From Nautiliaceae bacterium (GTDB taxonomy: Bacteria > Campylobacterota > Campylobacteria > Campylobacterales > Nautiliaceae), in contig JAMOSZ010000008.1 of assembly GCA_027062625.1 (NCBI GenBank), forward strand, positions 1-57,383: a stretch of 57,383 nucleotides of DNA. The letters run 5' to 3'. Made by a program: the position numbers and the translations under genes. The notes under the pieces are model-generated. The model was not told the origin of the DNA. It did not search any database and worked only from the letters and a program-made list of their open reading frames with translations. Below, piece after piece: positions 19,138 through 28,456 of this stretch (position 1 is the stretch's first letter; every line of letters starts with the position of its first letter).

Positions 19138-19140
19138 TTG

Positions 19141-21132
19141 CTACTCCACTTGAATACTCTGTTTTATACCTCCAATTGGGTAAAAATTGATATTAAACTT
19201 TACCAAATAATTCTTAAAATAAGAAATTCCATTCTCTTTTAAAACCGGAGTTCTCATCTCTTTTACTTCAAAATTATATTGCCAACATCTTTTTTTTAAA
19301 CTAACTCCAACTAAAAAATATTTATAATAACTATTCTCTAAGTCGTAATTATACTCAAAATAGTATTTTTTATAAGCCGAGATTCTTTTTGAAAGCCTAA
19401 GAGTATAAGATGAAGATGTCTTTTCTTTATCAAAAGAGTAAAAATGAGATAATTTCATCTCAAAACTTCCAAGCAAAAAATCTATAAAAAAACTATTATA
19501 AGTTGTTCGTTTTAAATACCAATTAAACCTATTTCTATCACTTATTTTTACATCGCCTTTTTTTAAATTAACACTATTTTCCATAACTTCACTCTTACCC
19601 TTAAAATCAAAATTTTCATTAAAAGTATGTTCTAAGGTAAAATCTTCTTTACTAAACATCTGATATAAAAATAGATTAACTGAATTATCCATCTTTGTAT
19701 AATTAAAAAGAGTAGTGTTATTTTCGCTCTCTTTTAAATATTGCTTAAAATTAATAGAGAGTGCTGGATTTATAATATGAATATAATTTTTACCCTCTTT
19801 TGCAAGAGAGTTATATACCTTAAAAGTCCCAAAAAATTGATAAAAGTATTGAGGAGGAATATTTGAATTATAATAATTTCCTCCAACATAATTAAAAGTC
19901 TCATCATACTTAAATTTTAAATACCCATCAAAAAGAGTCTTATAATAAGAAATAGGCATATTCAAAGAAACTTGATAAAACTTTTGAGGTTTTGAGTAGT
20001 AATTATAATAATTTACATCAAAAGAGTTTAAAAAATAACCACTCTTACTCTCAAACTTATGAAAATTTAGTTGAGGTAAAAGTTGAAGGGTATCATTATT
20101 TGAGATTTTCGTAGTATCAAGAAAATATTTATTATAAATACCAAAAAAGTATTTCTTACCAATAGGAGTTATATAATTTATTTTAGAAGTTACAATTTTA
20201 TCAACAAGATAAGAAGTATCAAAAGTGTAATTATAAGCATTAAGGTAAAAATAATCTACATCATTGGCATACTTAACATTAGCATATAACTTATCTTTAT
20301 CATTTAAAATATGGCTTCTTTTATATAAAATTTCAAACCCATAGTGCTTTTTGTGAGCTAAATTATATTTATAATAAAATTTATCAAAATCAATAAACTC
20401 CCCAAATCTAATCTCTCCAAAGTCATAAGGAGATGTTAAAAATCTAAATGTATTATAAACTCCCCTACCTCTAAATGTCCTAATTGTTGGAGTTATCTCA
20501 AAATCTGCGTGAGGACCAAGAACAAAATAGATAGGTTGAGAGTATAAGAATCCTTCTCTTCCAGAAAATCCAACATAAGGTCTTAAAAATCCGCTTCTTC
20601 TATGCTTATCCAAAGAGTTTGTATAAAATGGCCAATAAAAAATAGGCACATTATGAAGATATAAAACTACATTATAAAGTTTCATATACTTTGTTTTTTT
20701 ATTATAACTACCACTACTACTTTTTAAATACCAATCAGGATTTTCTATACAACAACTTGAAAAAATTATATTTTTTAATTTAACTTTATCCTTTTTAAAC
20801 TTACCCCTTAAAGCCTTAAACCACATCTCATTTGAAGTATCAACTAAAAATATACTATTTAAAACACTTTTCTTTGCAAAATAAATCTCAGCCCTATTTG
20901 CTAAGATAGAAACATTTTTATAAAAAACAACCACATCCTTTTCTAAAATCGCTTTTTTTTGATTTTTATAGATTATAGCTTTTTTAGCTTCAATAATATA
21001 ATTCTTATAAAAAATAACCGGCTTATCAAGGTAGATAGTTGAATTTTTATCTATTGCTTTGGTAGCAAAAATAATTGCACTCTTTGCAAACAAAAAAGAA
21101 GTAAAAAAAAGAAAACTAATTATCCTCAACAA
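19141..21132 (-). CDS. lptD: LPS-assembly protein LptD (OstA)
   Basis: Signal peptide, OstA-like N-domain, YKKAILEKDVVVFY, HRRSGFLRPYVGFSGREGF, beta-barrel C-terminus. Confidence 0.85.
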   Translation of the reverse strand: MLRIISFLFFTSFLFAKSAIIFATKAIDKNSTIYLDKPVIFYKNYIIEAKKAIIYKNQKKAILEKDVVVFYKNVSILANRAEIYFAKKSVLNSIFLVDTSNEMWFKALRGKFKKDKVKLKNIIFSSCCIENPDWYLKSSSGSYNKKTKYMKLYNVVLYLHNVPIFYWPFYTNSLDKHRRSGFLRPYVGFSGREGFLYSQPIYFVLGPHADFEITPTIRTFRGRGVYNTFRFLTSPYDFGEIRFGEFIDFDKFYYKYNLAHKKHYGFEILYKRSHILNDKDKLYANVKYANDVDYFYLNAYNYTFDTSYLVDKIVTSKINYITPIGKKYFFGIYNKYFLDTTKISNNDTLQLLPQLNFHKFESKSGYFLNSFDVNYYNYYSKPQKFYQVSLNMPISYYKTLFDGYLKFKYDETFNYVGGNYYNSNIPPQYFYQFFGTFKVYNSLAKEGKNYIHIINPALSINFKQYLKESENNTTLFNYTKMDNSVNLFLYQMFSKEDFTLEHTFNENFDFKGKSEVMENSVNLKKGDVKISDRNRFNWYLKRTTYNSFFIDFLLGSFEMKLSHFYSFDKEKTSSSYTLRLSKRISAYKKYYFEYNYDLENSYYKYFLVGVSLKKRCWQYNFEVKEMRTPVLKENGISYFKNYLVKFNINFYPIGGIKQSIQVE

Positions 21133-21562
21133 CTACACATCTCCCAGCTATATCATGAATTGCTCTATTAAAAGGGTCAAAAATCGCATACATCACCCCA
21201 AGATATAAAAACATCTCATCAAAGTTTCTAATCAAACTCCTAACAAAAGCACTACTCCAAGAAGGCGTACTTAGAGTCTTAATATCAACTACTTTTATTT
21301 TTGTAATCATTTTACCAATTGTTTTACCATATAACGCTACAAAAATCCAATGATAAAGGGTATAAGCAATAAACACATAAACAAAAAGAGAATCAATAAG
21401 CACAATCATTTCATCATAAGTTTTAATTTGGCTAAACGAATCAATAAACGCCAAAAATATAATTAAACTAACAAGAAAATCATCTATACTCATTGAAATA
21501 ATTCTTTTAGTAAGAGAAGCGACTCTAAGCCCCTCTCTTTTTAGCCTAACTTCTAAATCCAT
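21116..21562 (-). CDS. RDD family membrane protein
   Basis: RIISMSIDDFLVSLI, GKTIGKMITKIKVVD, RSLIRNFDEMF. Confidence 0.8.
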   Translation of the reverse strand: MDLEVRLKREGLRVASLTKRIISMSIDDFLVSLIIFLAFIDSFSQIKTYDEMIVLIDSLFVYVFIAYTLYHWIFVALYGKTIGKMITKIKVVDIKTLSTPSWSSAFVRSLIRNFDEMFLYLGVMYAIFDPFNRAIHDIAGRCVVVEDN

Positions 21563-22818
21563 TACTTCTCCAAAGCTTGATATGCTATATCACGTCTATA
21601 TTTTTTCCCATCAAAATGAACTCTATCTACAATCTTATAAGCTTCATCCCTTGCCTCTTTTACATCTTTTCCAAATCCAACGCAAACTAAAACTCTACCA
21701 CCCGTTGCCATTAATTTTCCATCAATCTTTTTAACTCCGGCATATGCTATATATCCATTACAATCACTTAAATCATCTACTTTAATTTCAGCTGGTTCAC
21801 TGCTTGAATACGGATAATTTTTGCTCGCACAAACAACCCCGACTGCTACCATATCCTTTATTTTTACATCAATTTTATCAAGCTGTTTTGTAGCTGCGTT
21901 TTTAAACATATCATATAAACTGCTATCAATTAAAGCCATAAGCTCCTCACACTCTGGGTCTCCAAATCTTACATTATATTCAAGTACATACGGCTCATTA
22001 TCCACAATCATAAGTCCTATAAACAATACTCCCTCAAACGGAGCTTTTTCTTCTTGCATTCCTTTTAAGGTTGGGCGAATAATTTTTGTCTTTACCTTTT
22101 CATAAATTTCTGGCGTTGCAAGAGGCGTTGGTGCATATGCTCCCATTCCACCGGTATTTGGTCCTCTGTCTCCATCAAGAAGTCTTTTGTGGTCTTGGGC
22201 TGCTGGAAGCAAAACAAAATCCTCGCCATCACAAATTGCAAACATACTAAGCTCATACCCATCTAAAAACTCTTCTATAATTACCCTCTTACCAGCTTCA
22301 CCAAACATCTCACCGCTAAGCATCCCATCAACCGCTTTTTTAGCATCTTCTTTTGACTCAGCAATAATCACTCCTTTTCCCGCACAAAGTCCATCAGCCT
22401 TTATTACAATAGGAGTCTTTTTACACTCATCTATAAATTTATACGCCTCTTCTTTATTTGAAGTTTCAATATATTTTGCAGTAGGGATATTATATTTTTT
22501 TAAAAAGTTTTTCATATAAACTTTACTACCTTCAAGCTGCGCAGCCTTTTTACTTGGACCAAAAATTGTAAGCCCTTCTTCTTTAAAAACATCAACAATT
22601 CCTCTAACCAACGGGTCTTCTGGACCAACAATCGTAAGGTCAATACTGTTTTCTTTTGCCCACTTTGCTAATTCTTTAAAATCTTTTATATCAATATTTG
22701 TAGCAAACTCTTCTGTTGCCCCATTTCCTGGTGCATAAAAAATTTCTGCCTCATCTTTTAAAAAATATCCAATACTATACTCTCTTCCACCACTTCCTAT
22801 AATTAAAACTCTTTTCAT
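21562..22818 (-). CDS. purD: Phosphoribosylamine--glycine ligase
   Basis: [58 protein letters not shown]. Confidence 0.97.
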   Translation of the reverse strand: MKRVLIIGSGGREYSIGYFLKDEAEIFYAPGNGATEEFATNIDIKDFKELAKWAKENSIDLTIVGPEDPLVRGIVDVFKEEGLTIFGPSKKAAQLEGSKVYMKNFLKKYNIPTAKYIETSNKEEAYKFIDECKKTPIVIKADGLCAGKGVIIAESKEDAKKAVDGMLSGEMFGEAGKRVIIEEFLDGYELSMFAICDGEDFVLLPAAQDHKRLLDGDRGPNTGGMGAYAPTPLATPEIYEKVKTKIIRPTLKGMQEEKAPFEGVLFIGLMIVDNEPYVLEYNVRFGDPECEELMALIDSSLYDMFKNAATKQLDKIDVKIKDMVAVGVVCASKNYPYSSSEPAEIKVDDLSDCNGYIAYAGVKKIDGKLMATGGRVLVCVGFGKDVKEARDEAYKIVDRVHFDGKKYRRDIAYQALEK

Positions 22819-22843
22819 TATCTCCCTTTTTAATGAAATTATA

Positions 22844-23320
22844 TCATTTTAATTTTGCTCCACTAACCAATGCAAATATCCAAGGCCAAATTAAAAATAA
22901 AATAATCAAAATAGCTAAAATAACCGGCCAAAGTTTTGGCTTTGCTCTACTTTTTAAACACTCAATATCATCCTTGCAATAATCCCTATCCCTATCAAAC
23001 TTATTTAAATATAAAAAATAGTAACAAAACCCGCTAAGCAACGAATTTATCAAAAAAATAACTCCCAATACAATCAAAGGATGAAATTTTGCATAAGCTA
23101 AAATATAGCCAACCATCAAAGAAGCAACCAAAACCCCCATTGCTTCAATGCTCATTCTTCTATACAAAAGATAAAACCACCCAAACAAAAACGCAAACAT
23201 ATTAAAAACTATCTTACACTTCCCAAGTCCATCATCTCTTATAATCTTACTAAACGCCTCTTCATCCTTTAAAGATAAATTAAAATAACTCTTCTTCAAA
23301 AGAGTCAAAACTCTATTCAT
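22844..23320 (-). CDS. DUF2628-like membrane protein
   Basis: [22 protein letters not shown] motif followed by TM helices. Confidence 0.65.
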   Translation of the reverse strand: MNRVLTLLKKSYFNLSLKDEEAFSKIIRDDGLGKCKIVFNMFAFLFGWFYLLYRRMSIEAMGVLVASLMVGYILAYAKFHPLIVLGVIFLINSLLSGFCYYFLYLNKFDRDRDYCKDDIECLKSRAKPKLWPVILAILIILFLIWPWIFALVSGAKLK

Positions 23321-23493
23321 CTATATCCTTTTATAAAAGTTTTATAATAATCCCAAGTAGCAAGGCTCAAAAGCCCAATTACAGGGGAGAACAATACCGA
23401 AATTAACAAAAACACCCACGGATTATAATTTAACCTAAACGCAAGATAAGCAATCGCACTTGCCATAACCATCCAAATTAAAATCCAACCCAT
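23317..23493 (-). CDS. Small membrane protein, 58 aa (below ORF-track cutoff)
   Basis: [62 protein letters not shown] overlap with next gene; SD AAAAAAGGAAAAG upstream. Confidence 0.7.
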   Translation of the reverse strand: MGWILIWMVMASAIAYLAFRLNYNPWVFLLISVLFSPVIGLLSLATWDYYKTFIKGYR

Positions 23494-23537
23494 TCTTTTC
23501 CTTTTTTAGTTAAAATTATATTTAAAAAAGGCTGATT

Positions 23538-24527
23538 ATGAGAATACAAGTGCCAAAAAGTTTTGATTTAAACATAAAAAACTCAGAAAGCGTAGGAAGA
23601 ATAGCAGCAGCTGCAAGAAACGGAGGAGTTGAGGCTGCTTTAATGATACCAAAACATAAACCAATCTATGACAAACTCCACTTAGCTTACAATCTAAAAA
23701 GGGCAAACGAAGAAAATTTCAATCTTTTTGTAGCAATTGAAGGGATACACGAAAACAGACTTAGCGAGATTTCAGTTTTAAAAAGTAAAGGTGCAAGTGC
23801 AATTTATATAAACTCAGATGAAGATATGAACTTAATAAAAAGGATTTTTGAATATGGAGAGTTTCTTAATATCCCAATTTTTGTAAACTGTAATAATAAA
23901 TCATTAAGTAGTGGAGTTATGAATGATAGTGAAGTTGCTTATCTGCTTGGGGTTAGTGGCATACCAAATTATGCTGAGAGTATTGAAGTAGCAAAAATTT
24001 ATGAATTATCAAAACATTTTAATACAAAAGTAGTCTTTCAAAGTATAACAACAAAAGAGTCTCTTGAAATATTAAAAAATAAACCATCAAACATCTTTAT
24101 AGATATATGTATTGATAATTTATACTTTACAGATGAAAACCTAAAAGAGTTCAATACTCTTTATAAAACTTTTCCTCCTCTAAGAAGCAAAGAAGATAAA
24201 GAAGCGTTACTTAAAGCTTGCCAAGAAGAGCTTATTGATTTCATCTCTTCAAACCATATCGCTACAAATCAAAAAGATATCCCTTTTGAAGAAGCTGAAT
24301 TTGGAATTAGCAAACTTGACATTTTTACTCAACTTGCCTACTCCCTCCCAATAGACCATAAAATTATTACTAAATTAATCTCAACAAACCCAGCTAAACT
24401 TTTTGGATACAAAATAAAAGAAAAAATTACCCTTGAATTCAAAGAAGAAGAAGAAATAAATCCTCAAAACTTCGCAAGCAAAGGTAAAAACTGCCCATAT
24501 AAAAAAGTAAAAGTTAAAATAGTTTAG
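23538..24527 (+). CDS. Dihydroorotase-like protein lacking metal ligands
   Basis: DHOase C-terminal signatures (FPPLRSKEDKEALLKACQEELIDFISSNHIATNQKDIPFEEAEFGISKL) but no HxH and no SDHAPH. Confidence 0.75.
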   Translation: MRIQVPKSFDLNIKNSESVGRIAAAARNGGVEAALMIPKHKPIYDKLHLAYNLKRANEENFNLFVAIEGIHENRLSEISVLKSKGASAIYINSDEDMNLIKRIFEYGEFLNIPIFVNCNNKSLSSGVMNDSEVAYLLGVSGIPNYAESIEVAKIYELSKHFNTKVVFQSITTKESLEILKNKPSNIFIDICIDNLYFTDENLKEFNTLYKTFPPLRSKEDKEALLKACQEELIDFISSNHIATNQKDIPFEEAEFGISKLDIFTQLAYSLPIDHKIITKLISTNPAKLFGYKIKEKITLEFKEEEEINPQNFASKGKNCPYKKVKVKIV

Positions 24528-24582
24528 CCAACTTCTATCAAGTCACTTTATAATTTTTATTTACTTTTTCTCTTCTTTGTGC

Positions 24583-24588
24583 TATAAT
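24583..24588 (+). promoter_or_regulatory. -10 of amrS-amrB
   Basis: TGTGCTATAATAG, 23 nt before ATG, with AAGGAGGGGG SD. Confidence 0.65.
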
Positions 24589-24611
24589 AGTCAAAATTTT
24601 AAGGAGGGGGA

Positions 24612-25613
24612 ATGCAATATTATGAACCACTTGAAAATGGAAAAATAAGATGTCTTTTGTGTCGTCACCATTGTATTTTAAAAGAAGGTCAAGTTGGAAT
24701 TTGTGGAGTTAATAAAAACGAAGGTGGTAAACTTGTAAATTTAGTATATGGACATCCAAGCTCAATTAATGTTGATCCAATTGAGAAAAAACCACTTTTT
24801 CACTTCTTACCGGGAAGTGCTGTGCTTAGTTTTGGGACTGTTGGATGTAACTTTAAATGCCCATTTTGTCAAAACTGGCAAATAGCTCATACCAATAGAG
24901 TAAATAATTCTATTTATGTATCGCCTAAGGAGATGGTGAATTTAGCAATAAAATATAACTGCAAATCAATTGCTTATACCTATAATGAACCAAGTATTTT
25001 TTATCCATATGCAAGAGATGTTGGAATTTTAGCCAAAGAAAAAGGCTTAAAAAATGTATTTGTAACAAATGGATTTGAAAGCGTTTATGAAATTGAGGAT
25101 ATGAAAAATTGGGTAGACGCTTGCAATGTGGATTTAAAAAGTTTTAAACCTGAATACTATAAAAAAGTACTAAAAGGGAATCTTGAAGATGTCCTTGATA
25201 CAATAAAAAGATTACATAAGGTAGGAATTTGGCAAGAGATTACAACTCTTATAGTCCCAAATGATAATGACAGTGATGAAGAGTTAACCCAAATAGCTAC
25301 GTTTATTGCAAGTGTAGGCAAAGAGATTCCTTGGCATATTACACGATTTCATCCAGATTACAAAGTCCAAGACAAACCCCCAACTCCAATTGAGACTATG
25401 ATAAAAGCATACGAAATTGGAAAAAAAGCGGGGCTTAAATATGTATATTTTGGAAACATTGCAGCACCCGTTGTAACCTATTGTCCAAAATGCAATGAAG
25501 AGCTTATTGTTCGCTCAATTTACAAAGTAGAAAAAAACATCCTTGAAATTGATGAAAATGGAATAGCAAGATGTCCAAAATGTAAAGAAATTATTGAAGG
25601 AGTATGGAAATGA
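24612..25613 (+). CDS. amrS: AmmeMemoRadiSam system radical SAM enzyme
   Basis: GCNFKCPFCQNWQIAH radical SAM motif, N-terminal CLLCRHHCILKEGQVGICGVN, C-terminal CPKC...CPKC. Confidence 0.9.
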   Translation: MQYYEPLENGKIRCLLCRHHCILKEGQVGICGVNKNEGGKLVNLVYGHPSSINVDPIEKKPLFHFLPGSAVLSFGTVGCNFKCPFCQNWQIAHTNRVNNSIYVSPKEMVNLAIKYNCKSIAYTYNEPSIFYPYARDVGILAKEKGLKNVFVTNGFESVYEIEDMKNWVDACNVDLKSFKPEYYKKVLKGNLEDVLDTIKRLHKVGIWQEITTLIVPNDNDSDEELTQIATFIASVGKEIPWHITRFHPDYKVQDKPPTPIETMIKAYEIGKKAGLKYVYFGNIAAPVVTYCPKCNEELIVRSIYKVEKNILEIDENGIARCPKCKEIIEGVWK

Positions 25614-26401
25614 GAAAAGCATATTTTAAAGATTGGTATGGAGGAACTTGTGATAATGTAAAAGCATACATTGCTCACTTTAATAAAATAATTGATGAAA
25701 ATGTTGACCCTCAAAAAGCAAAAGAAGTTTTTTCTTTAATTCCAAAAGCCCTAATAGCACCACACGCTGGCTGGATGTATAGTGGATTTACTGCAAATTT
25801 TGCTTATAGAATCGCCCAAAACGCAAATCCAAAAAGAGTTGTAGTCATTGGACCAAGCCATAGAGTCCCTTTTAGAGGAATTTCCACAACTCTTGAAGAT
25901 AAATATGAGACCCCTTGTGGATTCTTGCCAATTGATAGGGCATTTGCGGCTGAGCTTATTGATAAATTTGGAGTAGTAAATTTTGAAGAAGTACATCAAG
26001 AACACTCAACAGAGGTTCAAATGCCTTTTATCCATCATTACTTTGGAGAAATTCCAGTAGTAGAGTTAATATATGGAGAGTACAAACCAGAGAAATTAAA
26101 AGATATTATTGAGTATGCAATTGAAAATAACTCCTTAGTAGTAATCTCAACTGACCTTAGTCACTATTACGATTTAAAAACGGCAAATGCACTTGATTAT
26201 AACTGCTTAGAAGCAGTCCAAAACCTTGATTTAGGAGCACTTGAAAAATGTGAAGCGTGTGGGAAAATAGGAATTGGAGGAATGATTATTGCCGCAAGTG
26301 AAATGGGACTTACTCCATTTATTGTAGATTATAGAACAAGTGCCGATGTTAGCGGAGATACAAAACAGGTTGTAGGATATATGAGTGCAATTTTTGTTTA
26401 A
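25610..26401 (+). CDS. amrB: AmmeMemoRadiSam system protein B (MEMO1 family)
   Basis: APHAGWMYSG, IGPSHRVPFRG, STDLSHYYD, CGKIGIGGMI. Confidence 0.9.
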   Translation: MRKAYFKDWYGGTCDNVKAYIAHFNKIIDENVDPQKAKEVFSLIPKALIAPHAGWMYSGFTANFAYRIAQNANPKRVVVIGPSHRVPFRGISTTLEDKYETPCGFLPIDRAFAAELIDKFGVVNFEEVHQEHSTEVQMPFIHHYFGEIPVVELIYGEYKPEKLKDIIEYAIENNSLVVISTDLSHYYDLKTANALDYNCLEAVQNLDLGALEKCEACGKIGIGGMIIAASEMGLTPFIVDYRTSADVSGDTKQVVGYMSAIFV

Positions 26402-26407
26402 TTTTGA

Positions 26408-26413
26408 TATAAT
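26408..26413 (+). promoter_or_regulatory. -10 of the 19-codon microgene
   Basis: TGATATAATTTCACTA then AGGAGG. Confidence 0.6.
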
Positions 26414-26441
26414 TTCACTACTTTCATTATAGGAGGTAAGA

Positions 26442-26501
26442 ATGCCAAGAGGAAAATTTAGACTAAAAAGAAAAAGAAGAAGAGTTTTATACTCAAAATA
26501 A
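26442..26501 (+). CDS. 19-aa highly basic microprotein candidate MPRGKFRLKRKRRRVLYSK
   Basis: ATG 26442 preceded by AGGAGG (26431-26436) and TATAAT (26408-26413); TAA at 26499-26501. Confidence 0.6.
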   Translation: MPRGKFRLKRKRRRVLYSK

Positions 26502-26520
26502 ATTCTCTTCTCCGTTTTTT
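26476..26520 (+). terminator. Possible intrinsic terminator of the 19-codon microgene
   Basis: AGAAGAG...CTCTTCT stem followed by CCGTTTTTT; 5' arm lies within the coding sequence. Confidence 0.45.
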
Positions 26521-26708
26521 ACCACTTACTTTAAAAGCTAATTTTTATCAATACTTACGCTAAAAAAATAAATTTTATTTGAGCCTTTAAAACGAATAAA
26601 ACAAATTTTTAATTAAAATGTAAATTCATAATAGAGCTTAACATAATATTATTTCTAACTTTTTTATAATTCTTATCACAAATTTACCTTCTACTAATTG
26701 CTAAAACA

Positions 26709-26730
26709 AAAAAGCCCTTAAAGGCTTTTT
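26709..26730. terminator. Bidirectional intrinsic terminator overlapping the yqeY stop codon
   Basis: AAAAAGCC-CTTAAA-GGCTTTTT perfect 8-bp stem with A/T flanks. Confidence 0.8.
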
Positions 26731-27110
26731 ATAATTTTGCTTGCAAGACCTAAATCTACATCTCCTCTTTGTTTAAGTCGTTTCATAATCTCTCCCATAT
26801 TCTTAGAGCCAATTTCATTAATTATTTCTTGAATAACCTTTTTAGTCTCTTCTTCACTTAACATTTGTGGCAAAAACTCTTTATAAACTTCAAGCTCTTT
26901 TTTAGCTTCTTTAATTCCAGCCTCAATTGACTCTTTTGCCATTTTAGTTAGTTTTTTAGCAGCCTCACCAATTATTTTCTCATCAACCTCAACACCTCTC
27001 TCTTTTGCAATCTTTTGAGCGGTATCAACAAGCATCATAAGTGCGTTTGCTTTTGTTTTATCCTCTCTTTTTGCCTTCATCATCATTTTTTTAAGTTCAA
27101 GTAGTGTCAT
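26718..27110 (-). CDS. GatB/YqeY domain protein
   Basis: MTLLELKKMMMKAKREDKTKANALMML...EFLPQMLSEEE; start moved to ATG after AAAGGAGGTAAA. Confidence 0.9.
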   Translation of the reverse strand: MTLLELKKMMMKAKREDKTKANALMMLVDTAQKIAKERGVEVDEKIIGEAAKKLTKMAKESIEAGIKEAKKELEVYKEFLPQMLSEEETKKVIQEIINEIGSKNMGEIMKRLKQRGDVDLGLASKIIKSL

Positions 27111-27124
27111 TTTACCTCCTTTAT

Positions 27125-28456
27125 CTATTTTCCAACACAAAAACTACCAAACATCTTATCAAGCATCTCATCATATTCAAAAGGCTTTGTAATCTCACTG
27201 ATTGCCCTTATTGCATCTTGAATATTATAACTAAAAAGTTCAAGCTCACCTGTTGTTAAAAACTCTTCTGCTTCGTTTATAGCTTCCAAAGCCCTCTTAA
27301 CAGCCTCAATCTGACGAGTTGATATAAGAATATGTTCATTCTCTCCTGAGAAACTATCAAGCACTCTTTCAAGCTCCCTTAATAAAGGGGAAATATCCTC
27401 TTTTGCGGAAATTTTAACAATCCTAAATCCTTCAAATTTTCCTAAATCAATATCTATCCCTCTATCAACCTTATTAATTACAACTATCACCTCTTTATCG
27501 CTTTTTTTTATAAGTTCTAAAATCTCTTCATCTTCTTTCGTAAACTCCCCAGCATCAAAAACCGCCAAAACAATATCAGCTTCTTTAATTGCTTCTTTAC
27601 TTCTTTTTACACCAATTTTTTCAATTTCATCCTTTGCTTCCCTAATTCCAGCGGTATCTACTATCCTTATTAAATGTGAGCCAATTTGAATATCTTCTTC
27701 AATCGTATCCCTAGTAGTCCCTGCTATATCGCTAACAATTGCTCTTTGTTTGTTTAAAAGAGCGTTTAAAATTGAGCTTTTACCAACATTTGGTTTACCA
27801 ACAATTGCTACTTTATATCCGCTAAGAAGCGCTTCTCTTCTTTTTGAAGATTCAAGGGTTTTATTTAAAATCTCCCTAACTTCACTTAATTTTCTTTTAA
27901 TATCCTCTCCAAGACTATCTGGCAAATCCTCCTCGGCATAATCAATAAACACCTCACTATAAGCCATAATTTCAATTAATCTCTCTCTTATCTCCTCTAC
28001 AAATTTAGCCAAATCCCCTTCAAGCTGACGCGATAATATTTTTGCCCCCTCGCGTGAGCGAGTCTCAATTAGCTTCGCAATAGCCTCTGCCTGAGATGCG
28101 TCAATTTTGCCGTTTAAAAAGGCTCTTTTGGTAAATTCCCCAGGATTTGCAACTCTTGCACCAAGTTTTAATATCTCTTCTAAAATCATTCTACTAACAA
28201 CCACACCTCCATGACACTGAAACTCTACAACATCCTCCCCTGTAAAAGAGTAAGGTGCTTTGAAATAAAGAACCAGAGCTATGTCAATTAATTCTCCATT
28301 AGAGTCATATATTTTTGAAAGCTTAGCAACGCGCGGAGGAAAGTCATCTTTTTTTGTAAGCTTTTTTGCAATCTCTTTGGCTTTATCTCCACTAACCCTT
28401 ACAATTGAAATAGCCCCAACCCCATTAGGAGTTGCTATTGCCGCTATTGTCTCCAT
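27125..28456 (-). CDS. mnmE: tRNA modification GTPase MnmE
   Basis: ETIAAIATPNGVGAISIVRVSG, GKPNVGKSSILNALL, C-terminal FGSFCVGK; start refined to the second Met. Confidence 0.95.
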   Translation of the reverse strand: METIAAIATPNGVGAISIVRVSGDKAKEIAKKLTKKDDFPPRVAKLSKIYDSNGELIDIALVLYFKAPYSFTGEDVVEFQCHGGVVVSRMILEEILKLGARVANPGEFTKRAFLNGKIDASQAEAIAKLIETRSREGAKILSRQLEGDLAKFVEEIRERLIEIMAYSEVFIDYAEEDLPDSLGEDIKRKLSEVREILNKTLESSKRREALLSGYKVAIVGKPNVGKSSILNALLNKQRAIVSDIAGTTRDTIEEDIQIGSHLIRIVDTAGIREAKDEIEKIGVKRSKEAIKEADIVLAVFDAGEFTKEDEEILELIKKSDKEVIVVINKVDRGIDIDLGKFEGFRIVKISAKEDISPLLRELERVLDSFSGENEHILISTRQIEAVKRALEAINEAEEFLTTGELELFSYNIQDAIRAISEITKPFEYDEMLDKMFGSFCVGK

